Shown here piece after piece: positions 6,467 through 13,236 of a stretch of 13,859 bases of DNA. The stretch is from NCBI GenBank assembly GCA_025464545.1, contig JAODMA010000028.1, positions 1 through 13,859 of the forward strand. Direction: 5' to 3'. The notes beneath the pieces are model-generated. The model was not told the DNA's origin. It saw only the letters and a list, made by a program, of their open reading frames with translations, and did not search any database. This DNA comes from Arthrobacter sp. Its GTDB lineage: Bacteria > Actinomycetota > Actinomycetes > Actinomycetales > Micrococcaceae. Position 1 is the stretch's first letter; the number at the start of each line of letters is the position of its first letter. The position numbers were made by a program, and so were the translations under genes.

Positions 6467-7186
6467 GTGGGAACCGCGATGGGCCGCAGGACACTCGTTG
6501 ATGATCTCGTCGACGGCCTGCTTGCCGACATCCTGGACGGCAAACTGCAGCCCCACGAAGCCATTCCGCCCGAATCCGAGATCGCCAGGGCCTACGATGT
6601 CAGCCGTCTCACGGTGCGCGAAGCGCTGAAGGCCTTGCGGGCGCAGAGCATCCTCTACGTGAAAGCCGGCCGCGGAACCTTCGTCAATCCAACCGACAAC
6701 TGGACGGGGTTGGATGCGATCTTCAAGGCCGCCTCGCATGGAGGCGGAGCGGAGCAGGTGGCTGTGGGGCTCATTGAAATGCGCCGCATGGTGGAAACCG
6801 GGGCGGCCGCGCTGGCGGCTAAGCGCCACGCTCCCGAGCACGCCGAACAGATGCGGAAGTGTATTGCGGACATGAAGCGCTTTCATGATTCCGGCGACCT
6901 GGATGCCTTTGTGGCGGCGGACATCGGCTTCCACGACGCTGTGCTTAAAGCCTCCGGCAACCCATTCATCCGGGCCCTGTTCGCGCAGCTGGGTCAGCTC
7001 CTCTACGTGAAACGGCGCGAGACGTCAGCGGTTGAAGAGATCCAGCTGCACGCCATCGAGTACCACCAAAAGGTCATGGACGGCATCCTCAGCGGCGACG
7101 CCGAGCTGGCCCGCCGTGCCATGGACGAACACATGGACCAGACGTACCGGGACTACGAACGCTACGTGCATAACGCAGCATCCTGA
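6467..7186 (+). CDS. FadR-subfamily GntR transcriptional regulator (FCD domain)
   Basis: A 239-aa regulator with an N-terminal GntR winged helix (about 8-75: LVDDLVDGLLADILDGKL, then IPPESEIARAYDVSRLTVREALKALRAQSIL, wing AGRGTFV) and a C-terminal all-helical FCD effector domain. The FCD metal/ligand positions look intact: Asp152 and His156 in ADIGFHDAVL, His200 in EYHQKVMDGILSG, and His222 in EHMDQ. Such regulators sense organic acids or sugar acids and usually repress the next operon. The next genes are an ACS permease and an SDR, and a perfect FadR-type palindrome lies between. The GTG at 6467 is preferred for its AGAAGGA site; the ATGs at 6479 or 6431 are alternatives. The target assignment is inference but well supported by layout. 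Confidence 0.92.
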   Translation: MGTAMGRRTLVDDLVDGLLADILDGKLQPHEAIPPESEIARAYDVSRLTVREALKALRAQSILYVKAGRGTFVNPTDNWTGLDAIFKAASHGGGAEQVAVGLIEMRRMVETGAAALAAKRHAPEHAEQMRKCIADMKRFHDSGDLDAFVAADIGFHDAVLKASGNPFIRALFAQLGQLLYVKRRETSAVEEIQLHAIEYHQKVMDGILSGDAELARRAMDEHMDQTYRDYERYVHNAAS

Positions 7187-7208
7187 CGAAAGCAGCACCA
7201 GCAGGGGC

Positions 7209-7238
7209 TTGACGTAATCCACGTCACTCTTCTATGCT
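7209..7238 (+). promoter_or_regulatory. Promoter of the permease-SDR operon
   Basis: TTGACG (7209-7214) and TATGCT (7233-7238), with an 18-bp spacer, make a good sigma-70/SigA-type promoter in the 191-bp gap after the FadR gene. Initiation would fall near 7245, giving a leader of about 130 nt. The -35 and spacer contain a dyad, TGACGT-AATCC-ACGTCA (7210-7226). Confidence 0.7.
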
Positions 7239-7255
7239 TTTTCTCATGCGCCCCG

Positions 7256-7276
7256 GTCAGATGTCTGACATCTGAC
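7256..7276. promoter_or_regulatory. Perfect 21-bp palindrome, putative FadR-type operator
   Basis: Arms GTCAGATGTC and GACATCTGAC surround a single central T. The core ATGTCTGACAT fits the FadR-subfamily consensus (GT, three bases, AC). It lies about 18 bases downstream of the -10 box, in the initially transcribed region, a good position for repression by the FadR-type protein encoded directly upstream. The symmetry is seen directly; binding by this protein is inferred. Confidence 0.75.
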
Positions 7277-7280
7277 TCAC

Positions 7281-7352
7281 CTCCTATCAGGAGCAGTTCC
7301 AGTCGGACTGGCCTCCCATTTCCTCCTCGGACTTCCGCCACCCTCGCGGGTG
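7281..7352 (+). other. Leader with three short hairpins
   Basis: The predicted leader contains three perfect 5-bp stems with 3-4-nt loops: 7281-7293 (CTCCT-ATC-AGGAG), 7299-7311 (CCAGT-CGG-ACTGG) and 7339-7352 (CACCC-TCGC-GGGTG). None matches a riboswitch that I recognise, and there is no terminator T-run. The first stem could mask its own AGGAG. They may simply be chance structure in GC-rich DNA. Confidence 0.4.
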
Positions 7353-7377
7353 CCGGCCTCCGTTAGACAGAAAGTCG

Positions 7378-8766
7378 ATGATGACTTCACACTCCCTAAA
7401 GTCGGCAGGACTTGGCGAGCTTGGCGAGCGTACGCTCCGCAAGGTCCGCCGCCGCGTTATGCCGCTGATCGTTCTGCTCTATTTCGTTGCCTACCTCGAC
7501 CGCAATAACGTGGGGTTCGCCAAACTGACCATGAGCGAGGACATCGGCCTGAACGCCGCCGCCTACGGACTCGGCGCCGGAATCTTCTTCCTTGGTTACG
7601 CGCTCCTTGAGGTCCCGAGTAACGCCGGCATGTACCGGTTCGGTGCGCGCAAGTGGCTGGCCCGCATCCTGATCACCTGGGGCATCTTCGCCACGGCGAT
7701 GTGCCTAGTGAACGGTGAAACCACCTACTACGTCATCCGTTTCCTGTTGGGAGCGGCGGAGGCTGGGTTCTTCCCGGCCATCCTCTTCTACCTGACCCTC
7801 TGGTTCCCCGCCGCGCAGCGTGTGACGGTGCTCGGCATCTTCATCCTCGCCCAGCCGGTGTCCAATGCCCTGGGCGCTCCGGTTTCCGGGTTGCTCCTGC
7901 AGATGGACGGCGTGATGGGTCTTCAGGGCTGGCAGTGGCTGTACATCATTGAAGGCATCCCGGCCATCCTGCTGGGCTTGCTCACCCCCATCCTTATGAC
8001 CGACCGCCCGCGGGACGCCAAGTGGCTCAACAGCGACGAACGGGAATGGCTGGCCACCACTATGGACAAGGAACTGGCCGTGAAGTCCGGCTCCGGCAAC
8101 CACAACTTCCTGGCCGGCCTGAAGGACAGGCGCACCCTGACTTACTCGGCTCTCTACTTCGGACTGGTCTGCGGCATCTACGGACTGGGCCTGTGGATGC
8201 CCACCATCGTCTCCGCCCTGGGCAAGTTCTCCACTGCCCAGATCGGCTTTATCGTGTTGATCCCGTACACCGTGGCCGCCGTGTTCGTGTACTTCTGGAG
8301 CAGGCGCGCGGACCGGACCGGCAAGCGTGCCTGGCACACCGCCGTCAGCATGGTGCTGGCCGGGATGGGCCTGCTGGCCGCAGGATACCTGCTGCCCGTC
8401 AACCCGATCCTGGCGATGATCGGACTGACGGCCTCGGCCATGGGTATCTACGGCGCGATCGCACCGTTCCTTTCAATGCCCTCCGCTGCACTGACGGGGG
8501 CGGCTGCTGCCTCCGGTTTGGCCCTGATCAACTCACTGGGAAACCTGGGCGGCTTCGTTGCCCCGTACGCCGTCGGACTCCTGAATGACGCCACGGGCAA
8601 CAACCAGAGCGGCCTGCTGTTCCTGTCCCTCTGCCTGTGCATCACCGCGGTGGCAACGTACCTTTACGCCCGCAAACGCCCCGAAGGCGATGCCGCCCTG
8701 GATCCCGCCGTTGCCGCGACGGCCGCCGGGACCCCTGACCCCACAGCCCCCGCAAAAATGTCCTGA
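7378..8766 (+). CDS. ACS-family MFS transporter (organic-acid/sugar-acid permease)
   Basis: A 462-aa, 12-TM permease of the anion:cation symporter family (GudP/ExuT/tartrate-transporter-like). The family hallmark LYFVAYLDRNNVGFAKLTMSED covers residues 34-55, followed by GAGIFFLGYALLEVPSN, RFGARKWLARIL in loop 2-3 and FLLGAAEAGFFPAILFYLTLWFP in TM4. Substrates of relatives are carboxylates such as tartrate, glucarate, hexuronates, phthalate or 4-hydroxyphenylacetate. Two ATGs in a row start at 7378; the ribosome site is weak (AGAAAG). It follows the FadR operator and lies 25 bases before the SDR gene, so it is the first gene of a permease-dehydrogenase operon importing the SDR substrate or its precursor. 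The exact acid is not determinable from sequence. Confidence 0.92.
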   Translation: MMTSHSLKSAGLGELGERTLRKVRRRVMPLIVLLYFVAYLDRNNVGFAKLTMSEDIGLNAAAYGLGAGIFFLGYALLEVPSNAGMYRFGARKWLARILITWGIFATAMCLVNGETTYYVIRFLLGAAEAGFFPAILFYLTLWFPAAQRVTVLGIFILAQPVSNALGAPVSGLLLQMDGVMGLQGWQWLYIIEGIPAILLGLLTPILMTDRPRDAKWLNSDEREWLATTMDKELAVKSGSGNHNFLAGLKDRRTLTYSALYFGLVCGIYGLGLWMPTIVSALGKFSTAQIGFIVLIPYTVAAVFVYFWSRRADRTGKRAWHTAVSMVLAGMGLLAAGYLLPVNPILAMIGLTASAMGIYGAIAPFLSMPSAALTGAAAASGLALINSLGNLGGFVAPYAVGLLNDATGNNQSGLLFLSLCLCITAVATYLYARKRPEGDAALDPAVAATAAGTPDPTAPAKMS

Positions 8767-8791
8767 TATCGAATTCCCTGAAGGAAACCTC

Positions 8792-9565
8792 ATGACCTCA
8801 ACCAGCTTCCCCTCCGAACGCACAGTCGTCCTGACCGGCGCCGCGTCGGTTCGCGGCATCGGCCGCGCCGCCGCTGACCGTATGGCCAGTGAGGGATGGT
8901 CCATCGCCATCCTCGACATCAACGCAGCGGACGCCAAGGCTGCCGCCGCGGAGATCGGCTCCAACCGCGCCGTGAAGGCGATCGGCGTCGGAGCCGATGT
9001 TTCCGACGAGGCGTCCGTAGACCGCGCGATCAGCGAGATCGAAGCCTCACTCCCGCCGATCGTTGCACTCGCGAACCTGGCCGGGATCAGCTCGCCGACG
9101 ACGTTCATGGAAACCACAGTGGAGGAGTGGGACAAGGTGTTCGCCATCAACATGCGCGGAACCTTCATCGTTTCCCAGCGGGTCCTCAAGGGCATGATCG
9201 AGCGCAGGCTGGGCCGCATCGTGAGCATTTCGTCCATCTCCGCCCAGCGCGGCGGGGGCACGTTCTCGAAGGTTGCCTACAGTGCGACCAAGGCCGGAAT
9301 CCTCGGATTCACCCGTGCCCTGGCCCGCGAAGTCGGCGAGTTCGGGATCACGGTCAATGCCATTGCCCCGGGCCCGATCGATACCGACATCATGGGTGGA
9401 ACCCTCACCGATGAGCGCAAGGCCCAGATGTCCGAGGGCATCATGATGGGCCGGGTCGGCACCCGCGAGGAAGTGGCTGCCCTGATCGCCTTCCTGCTCG
9501 GACAGGACGCGGGCTACATCACCGCCGCCACCTACGACATCAACGGTGGTCTGCAGGTTTCCTGA
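8792..9565 (+). CDS. SDR-family NAD(P)-dependent oxidoreductase
   Basis: A 257-aa classical short-chain dehydrogenase/reductase, cytosolic. The Rossmann cofactor motif is TGAASVRGIG (15-24), two residues longer between the two glycine elements than the usual TGxxxGIG. Asp42 at the end of the second strand (AILDIN) favours NAD over NADP. Family positions follow as NLAG (95-98), Asn120, Ser150, Tyr163 in YSATK and Lys167, so the catalytic tetrad is complete; the APGPIDTDI loop follows at 192-200. The ATG at 8792 follows AAGGAAA and lies 25 bases after the permease stop, so the two are probably co-transcribed under FadR control. It probably oxidises a hydroxy-acid or polyol that the permease brings in. 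Substrate unknown. Confidence 0.92.
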   Translation: MTSTSFPSERTVVLTGAASVRGIGRAAADRMASEGWSIAILDINAADAKAAAAEIGSNRAVKAIGVGADVSDEASVDRAISEIEASLPPIVALANLAGISSPTTFMETTVEEWDKVFAINMRGTFIVSQRVLKGMIERRLGRIVSISSISAQRGGGTFSKVAYSATKAGILGFTRALAREVGEFGITVNAIAPGPIDTDIMGGTLTDERKAQMSEGIMMGRVGTREEVAALIAFLLGQDAGYITAATYDINGGLQVS

Positions 9566-9591
9566 CCGGGATCTCGAACCAGAGGGTGCCT

Positions 9592-9607
9592 CGCCGGACT
9601 TCCGGCG
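9592..9607 (+). terminator. Possible short hairpin after the SDR operon
   Basis: CGCCGG-ACTT-CCGGCG forms a 6-bp stem with a 4-nt loop 26 bases beyond the SDR stop. There is no T-run after it. It may be the operon terminator, but the stem is short. Confidence 0.35.
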
Positions 9608-9705
9608 GGTGCATCTTCCGTGCCCGGCGCCCACGTGCATACCGGCGTCCGTGAATGCCGGTGCGGAGCCTCAGCCGCGCCACCAACCTCCGTGGGCAAT
9701 GCATC

Positions 9706-9711
9706 TAGGCT
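9706..9711 (+). promoter_or_regulatory. Leaderless-type -10 box (TAGGCT)
   Basis: TAGGCT is followed by six bases and then the ATG at 9718, again the TANNNT-N6-ATG arrangement. No Shine-Dalgarno sequence precedes the start. No good -35 box is visible. Confidence 0.55.
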
Positions 9712-9717
9712 GACACT

Positions 9718-10851
9718 ATGAACGCCGTCCCCAGCCTGCACCCCAGCCCACGTACCCTGGAAGTTGAGAGCCTGGCCGGATTCGACCGGCTGCTCGCGGC
9801 CGGGGCCCAGGGCATGCAAGGCTGGCATGCCCAATCGCTTGACCTGCGCGGACGGACGGCACCGCTGGCGGCCCTCGACGTCCAGGGGGCGATCTTCCTC
9901 GGCTGCACCTTCGACGCCGGTGTCGAGGAGTCGCTGCGCAGCCGCGGCGCGCTCATCTTTCCCAGGCTCGAGACCGTGCCGTTCAACCCCTATCGGGGCC
10001 AGCTGTACACGCCGGGGGAGCTCTATGCGGGTATCGCCGACTCCAGGTACGAGGACACCCTGGACGCGCGGGTGTACCAATGGAGCATCCAGCCCGGCCA
10101 GCGGCGTCGCCTGGACGCCACGCTGGCCGCTGCCCTGCATGATCACTCCATCGGCGACGCCCTGGACGAGCTGACCGGTACGGAGCTGGCCGTCGGACGT
10201 CCCGTGGTCGGTGTTATGGGCGGCCACGCGGCACCCCGTGGCTCTGCGGTCTTCGCGGAGGCCGCGCTGCTGGGACGGCTGTTGGCGCGGAGCGGGAGGT
10301 TCGTAGCCACCGGCGGCGGCCCCGGCGCCATGGAGGCGGCGAACCTGGGCGCCTACCTCAGTGAAGTGCCGGAGGAGCAATTCCAGCAGGCCCTGCTTGG
10401 CCTGGCCGCGGTCCCTGGCTTCCGGCCGTCCGTCTCCGCCTGGGCACGCGCGGGCGCCGCCGTCGTCGGACGCCATCCGGATGGCACAGCATCCTTGGGG
10501 ATTCCCACCTGGTTCTACGGCCATGAGCCGCCCAACTATTTCGCCACCCACATCGCGAAGTACTTCGCGAACGCCGTCCGCGAAGCCATCCTGCTGGAGC
10601 TGTGCAACGGCGGCATCGTCTTCCTTCCCGGCTCGGGCGGGACGGTGCAGGAGATCTTCCAGGATGCCTGTGAGAACTACTACGGCGCCCCGGAAACCAT
10701 CACATCGATGGTCTTGGTGGGGCGGGAGCACTGGCTGCGACGCTTCCCGGCGTGGCCGCTGCTGCAGAGCCTGGCTTCAGGCCGGCCGATGGAAAACCGG
10801 ATCTTCCTGGTGGACACCGTGGCGGAAGCGCTCGCCGTCCTGGACGCCTAG
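9718..10851 (+). CDS. LOG-like Rossmann-fold nucleotide-binding protein, long form
   Basis: A 377-aa protein. The C-terminal two-thirds has the LOG/TIGR00730-like lysine-decarboxylase fold: VVGVMGGHAAPRGS (163-176), TGGGPGAMEAANLGAY (198-213) and LPGSGGTVQEIF (303-314), matching the GGGxxGxME and PGGxGTxxE motifs of nucleoside-5'-monophosphate phosphoribohydrolases. It is about twice the length of plant/bacterial LOG proteins. An N-terminal region of ~160 residues includes LDLRGRTAPLAALDVQGAIF and FNPYRGQLYTPGELYAG, and about 85 residues separate the two nucleotide-site motifs. Relatives occur in other actinobacteria without an established role; nucleotide monophosphate hydrolysis is an inference from the fold. 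The start at 9718 fits the leaderless box. It is a single gene, convergent with the metalloprotease gene. Confidence 0.85.
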   Translation: MNAVPSLHPSPRTLEVESLAGFDRLLAAGAQGMQGWHAQSLDLRGRTAPLAALDVQGAIFLGCTFDAGVEESLRSRGALIFPRLETVPFNPYRGQLYTPGELYAGIADSRYEDTLDARVYQWSIQPGQRRRLDATLAAALHDHSIGDALDELTGTELAVGRPVVGVMGGHAAPRGSAVFAEAALLGRLLARSGRFVATGGGPGAMEAANLGAYLSEVPEEQFQQALLGLAAVPGFRPSVSAWARAGAAVVGRHPDGTASLGIPTWFYGHEPPNYFATHIAKYFANAVREAILLELCNGGIVFLPGSGGTVQEIFQDACENYYGAPETITSMVLVGREHWLRRFPAWPLLQSLASGRPMENRIFLVDTVAEALAVLDA

Positions 10852-10870
10852 CCCCTGCGCGCGGGCGGAG

Positions 10871-11812
10871 CTACAGGTCCTTCCGGCACTGGGCGCGGCC
10901 CAGCTCGTGCAGGCCGTTCAGGTCGCCGTCAGCCAAACCGTCGGGGGTGCCGATCTCCGGGGACATAAGCTGGACCGGGTCATCCACATGTTCCAAGCCC
11001 CGAACATGGCCCAGCTCGTGCAGGATCACGGCGGTGGCATAGTCGGCCCCGGATGAGCGGCGGAGGTCCTCGGTGATTTGCGGGGCGTCGAGTTCCAGGC
11101 TGCCCGTGACGAAGCTCTTGGGCCCGTCGCCGAAGCTGAAGTGCGTGCTGCCTCCGGTACCGATGACGGGACCCTTGAGCTGTGGCGCCTCTTCCGGGGT
11201 GGTCCACGCGATCAGCAGCGGGGCCCACCGCTCGCCGTAGACGTCCTTCTGATACGGCGCGCGGGACTGGCTGGGCGCCTCAGTGGTGGGACCGTCGTTG
11301 ATAAACGCGATGCCGGTGGCTCGGGACATCGTTTTGATGGCGTCCTCGACCAGGCGCTCGGCGCCTTCCGGCTCGAGTTCGGTGTTGACCACGTAGTGCA
11401 GCGGGCGGCAGGGCGAATAGCCCACCGGCGTGCCATCGTTATTAGTGGCAAGGAATTGGTAGGAATCGCTGGCACCGGGGGGTGTCTCCGGCCGGCCGAG
11501 CGGCTCGGCCTGCTCCTCGAACCCCGGCGGAGGAGCGTCGTTTCCCTGGGCAGCGGCGGGAACCCCGGGTTGTGGTCCGGCGTGGCCGGCCACCGGCGGG
11601 TCCGGGCTGGGTTCAGCCGTTCGGGCGTCCGCTCCGGCGCCGCGGTTGACCTCGAAAAGACCCACGAAGCGGGGGTCACCATAGATGAGTCCGGCGGCCA
11701 GGAAAGCGGCGCCGGCAATCACAGCGGCAGCCGCCAGGTCGCGGGAGATCCGCCAAGCGGTTCGTGAGCGGCTGTGCCTCGGCGTCCGGTCCCGGAATTC
11801 AGGACCGTCCAC
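10871..11812 (-). CDS. Membrane-anchored matrixin-like zinc metalloprotease
   Basis: A 313-aa predicted extracytoplasmic protease. An Arg-rich N-terminus (7-24) precedes one TM segment at about 26-44 (LAAAAVIAGAAFLAAGLIYG), giving an uncleaved anchor with the catalytic part outside. A Pro/Gly-rich linker runs to about 115. The zinc site is HELGHVRGLEH (265-275), the HExxHxxGxxH metzincin motif, with a Met-turn candidate in QLMSP (Met283). Cys135 and Cys309 may form a disulfide bridging the domain. The start is a GTG at 11812, whose G is shared with the TAG stop of the VIT1-type gene, so translation is probably coupled. No other plausible start is nearby. Substrate unknown; peptidase activity is inferred from the motif. 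Confidence 0.88.
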   Translation of the reverse strand: MDGPEFRDRTPRHSRSRTAWRISRDLAAAAVIAGAAFLAAGLIYGDPRFVGLFEVNRGAGADARTAEPSPDPPVAGHAGPQPGVPAAAQGNDAPPPGFEEQAEPLGRPETPPGASDSYQFLATNNDGTPVGYSPCRPLHYVVNTELEPEGAERLVEDAIKTMSRATGIAFINDGPTTEAPSQSRAPYQKDVYGERWAPLLIAWTTPEEAPQLKGPVIGTGGSTHFSFGDGPKSFVTGSLELDAPQITEDLRRSSGADYATAVILHELGHVRGLEHVDDPVQLMSPEIGTPDGLADGDLNGLHELGRAQCRKDL

Positions 11813-12975
11813 TAGGCGGCCACCGCGCCGAACGCCATCCCCAGCAGGTACGTCACGCCCGCAGCGCCCATGCCGATCGCCAGCTGCCGGAGTCCCCGCG
11901 AGGTCGGCGACGTACCGGACAGGAGTCCGACGATTCCTCCGGTGAGCAGGAGCGCCATGCCGACCAGCACGGCGGAGACCACCAGGGCGGCAAGGCCGGT
12001 CATGCCAAGCAGGAAGGGGATAATCGGTACGATCGCACCGGAAGCGAAGAAGCAGAAGCTCGACGCCGCCGCACCCCAGGCGGTGCCGACGGCCTGGTGC
12101 TGGTCCTGGCTCCCGGGCAGCTCCGGATGCAGTGAAAGGCTGGGGTCGCAGTCACAGTCCAGCAGGCCCATCCGCTCGGCGACGCGGTGCTCGGCGGCCT
12201 CCCGGGACATGCCGCGGGCAAGGTACACGAGCAGGAGCTCATTGTGCTCAATGTCCAGCGACGGCGCGGCGGCCAGGGTGATCTGGGTGGGGCGCGTCGC
12301 GGCGAGCAGTTCCCGCTGGGACCGGACAGAGATGAACTCGCCGGCGCCCATCGACAGTGCTCCGGCCAGCAATCCGGCAACGCCGCTGAGGAGAACCACG
12401 GAGCTTCCCACTCCAGAGGCGGCCATACCCATCACGAGGGAAAGGTTGCTGACCAGTCCGTCGTTGGCTCCGAAGACCGCCGCCCGGAACGTGCCGGCGA
12501 GGCGGTTACGGCCTCGTGTGGCGAGCCCGCGGACAACTTCTTCGTGGATCTGTTCGTCGGCGACCATGGCGGAGGTGGCGGACGGGTCCGTGGCGTACGG
12601 CGAGCGGCTCTCGGCGCGCTGGGCCAGGGCCAGAACGAAGACCGAACCGAAGTGGCGTGCCAGGAAACCGAGCACCTGGCTGCGGAGGGACGCGGGGCGG
12701 GGACGGCCGGCGGAGTCGCCCAGCAGCTTGAGCCAGTGTGCCTCGTGGCGGCCCTCGGCTTCGGCCAGGGCGAGCAGGATGGCGCGTTCCTCGCCGGCGC
12801 GGTTCTGCGCCAAGTCACGGTAGACGGCGGCTTCGGCACGTTCGTCCGCGAGGTACTGCCGCCACCGCTTGATGTCCGCGGCGCTCGGCGAAGAGTCCGA
12901 CCGGCCGGCGCGGCCGGCCGCCTCGGAATCGTGGCGGTCCGGGTTGAGCGGGTCAGATTTGGCGTGCTGAGACAC
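11812..12975 (-). CDS. Ferritin-like/VIT1-family metal transporter (MbfA-type)
   Basis: A 387-aa fusion of an N-terminal rubrerythrin-like domain and a C-terminal CCC1/VIT1 membrane domain, the MbfA-like architecture that exports or stores iron/manganese. The ferritin-like part (about 35-150) has Glu/His ligand candidates in ADERAEAAVYR, LAEAEGRHEAHW and ADEQIHEEVV. The VIT1 part begins with FRAAVFGANDGLVSNLSLVMG and has about five hydrophobic segments; ALSMGAGEFISV is the classical second one. A Cys pair in LLDCDCDP (Cys274, Cys276) lies in the cytosolic region between TM2 and TM3, where VIT1 proteins bind metal. The GTG at 12975 is chosen because AGGAG sits five bases upstream; a TTG at 13014 gives 13 extra residues without such a site. 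It overlaps the protease gene by one base. Metal identity is not shown by sequence. Confidence 0.9.
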   Translation of the reverse strand: MSQHAKSDPLNPDRHDSEAAGRAGRSDSSPSAADIKRWRQYLADERAEAAVYRDLAQNRAGEERAILLALAEAEGRHEAHWLKLLGDSAGRPRPASLRSQVLGFLARHFGSVFVLALAQRAESRSPYATDPSATSAMVADEQIHEEVVRGLATRGRNRLAGTFRAAVFGANDGLVSNLSLVMGMAASGVGSSVVLLSGVAGLLAGALSMGAGEFISVRSQRELLAATRPTQITLAAAPSLDIEHNELLLVYLARGMSREAAEHRVAERMGLLDCDCDPSLSLHPELPGSQDQHQAVGTAWGAAASSFCFFASGAIVPIIPFLLGMTGLAALVVSAVLVGMALLLTGGIVGLLSGTSPTSRGLRQLAIGMGAAGVTYLLGMAFGAVAA

Positions 12976-13146
12976 GGAAACTCCTGGGCTTGATAGGGCA
13001 TGGTCCGGCCCCAATGCTCACCCAGCTTACCGGGTATTTTCGCGGATTTCCGGCTGGCAATCCTCAGTGGAAAGTTTAGGTGGACCGCAAAACTCGCACG
13101 TCCGCGGGGCCCTCCGGCAGGGATCTTCCGGTCGCTGGGCCAACCC

Positions 13147-13176
13147 TTGACCGTCACGGTTCCCCGGTGTTCGAAT
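13147..13176 (+). promoter_or_regulatory. Possible promoter of the acidic-protein gene
   Basis: TTGACC (13147-13152) and TCGAAT (13171-13176) are 18 bp apart, about 60 bp before the ATG at 13237. The -10 is imperfect. It overlaps an imperfect inverted repeat, listed separately. Confidence 0.4.
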
Positions 13177-13203
13177 GAAAACCCAGGGCGGGTTCACTCG
13201 AAC
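13169..13203. promoter_or_regulatory. Imperfect inverted repeat over the -10 region
   Basis: GTTCGAATGAAAACCC (13169-13184) pairs with GGGTTCACTCGAAC (13190-13203), with one mismatch and a two-base bulge around a 5-nt loop. It overlaps the predicted -10 box, so it could be an operator or a leader hairpin. The GTTCGAA element resembles a tRNA T-arm, but no tRNA structure surrounds it. Confidence 0.45.
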
Positions 13204-13236
13204 CATTGCCGTCAGCCCGAGCATGGAGGTTTTACC

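Noticed and set aside
5744..6934. 396-aa minus-strand open frame
   Set aside because: It is antisense to the SRPBCC and FadR genes, has no recognisable domain and a His/Arg/Pro-rich composition typical of a GC-rich shadow frame.
9532..10731. 399-aa minus-strand open frame
   Set aside because: It lies opposite the LOG-like gene, whose motifs are clear; the antisense translation shows no family features.
11078..12993. Plus-strand open frames opposite the protease and VIT1 genes
   Set aside because: They are Gly/Arg-rich shadows of well-supported minus-strand genes.
13169..13203. tRNA T-arm-like GTTCGAA as a tRNA or attachment site
   Set aside because: No acceptor, D or anticodon arms can be built around it, and no integrase or direct repeat is present.
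13027..13224. 65-aa minus-strand open frame upstream of the VIT1-type gene
   Set aside because: There is no ribosome site and no motif, and it covers the promoter of the acidic-protein gene.
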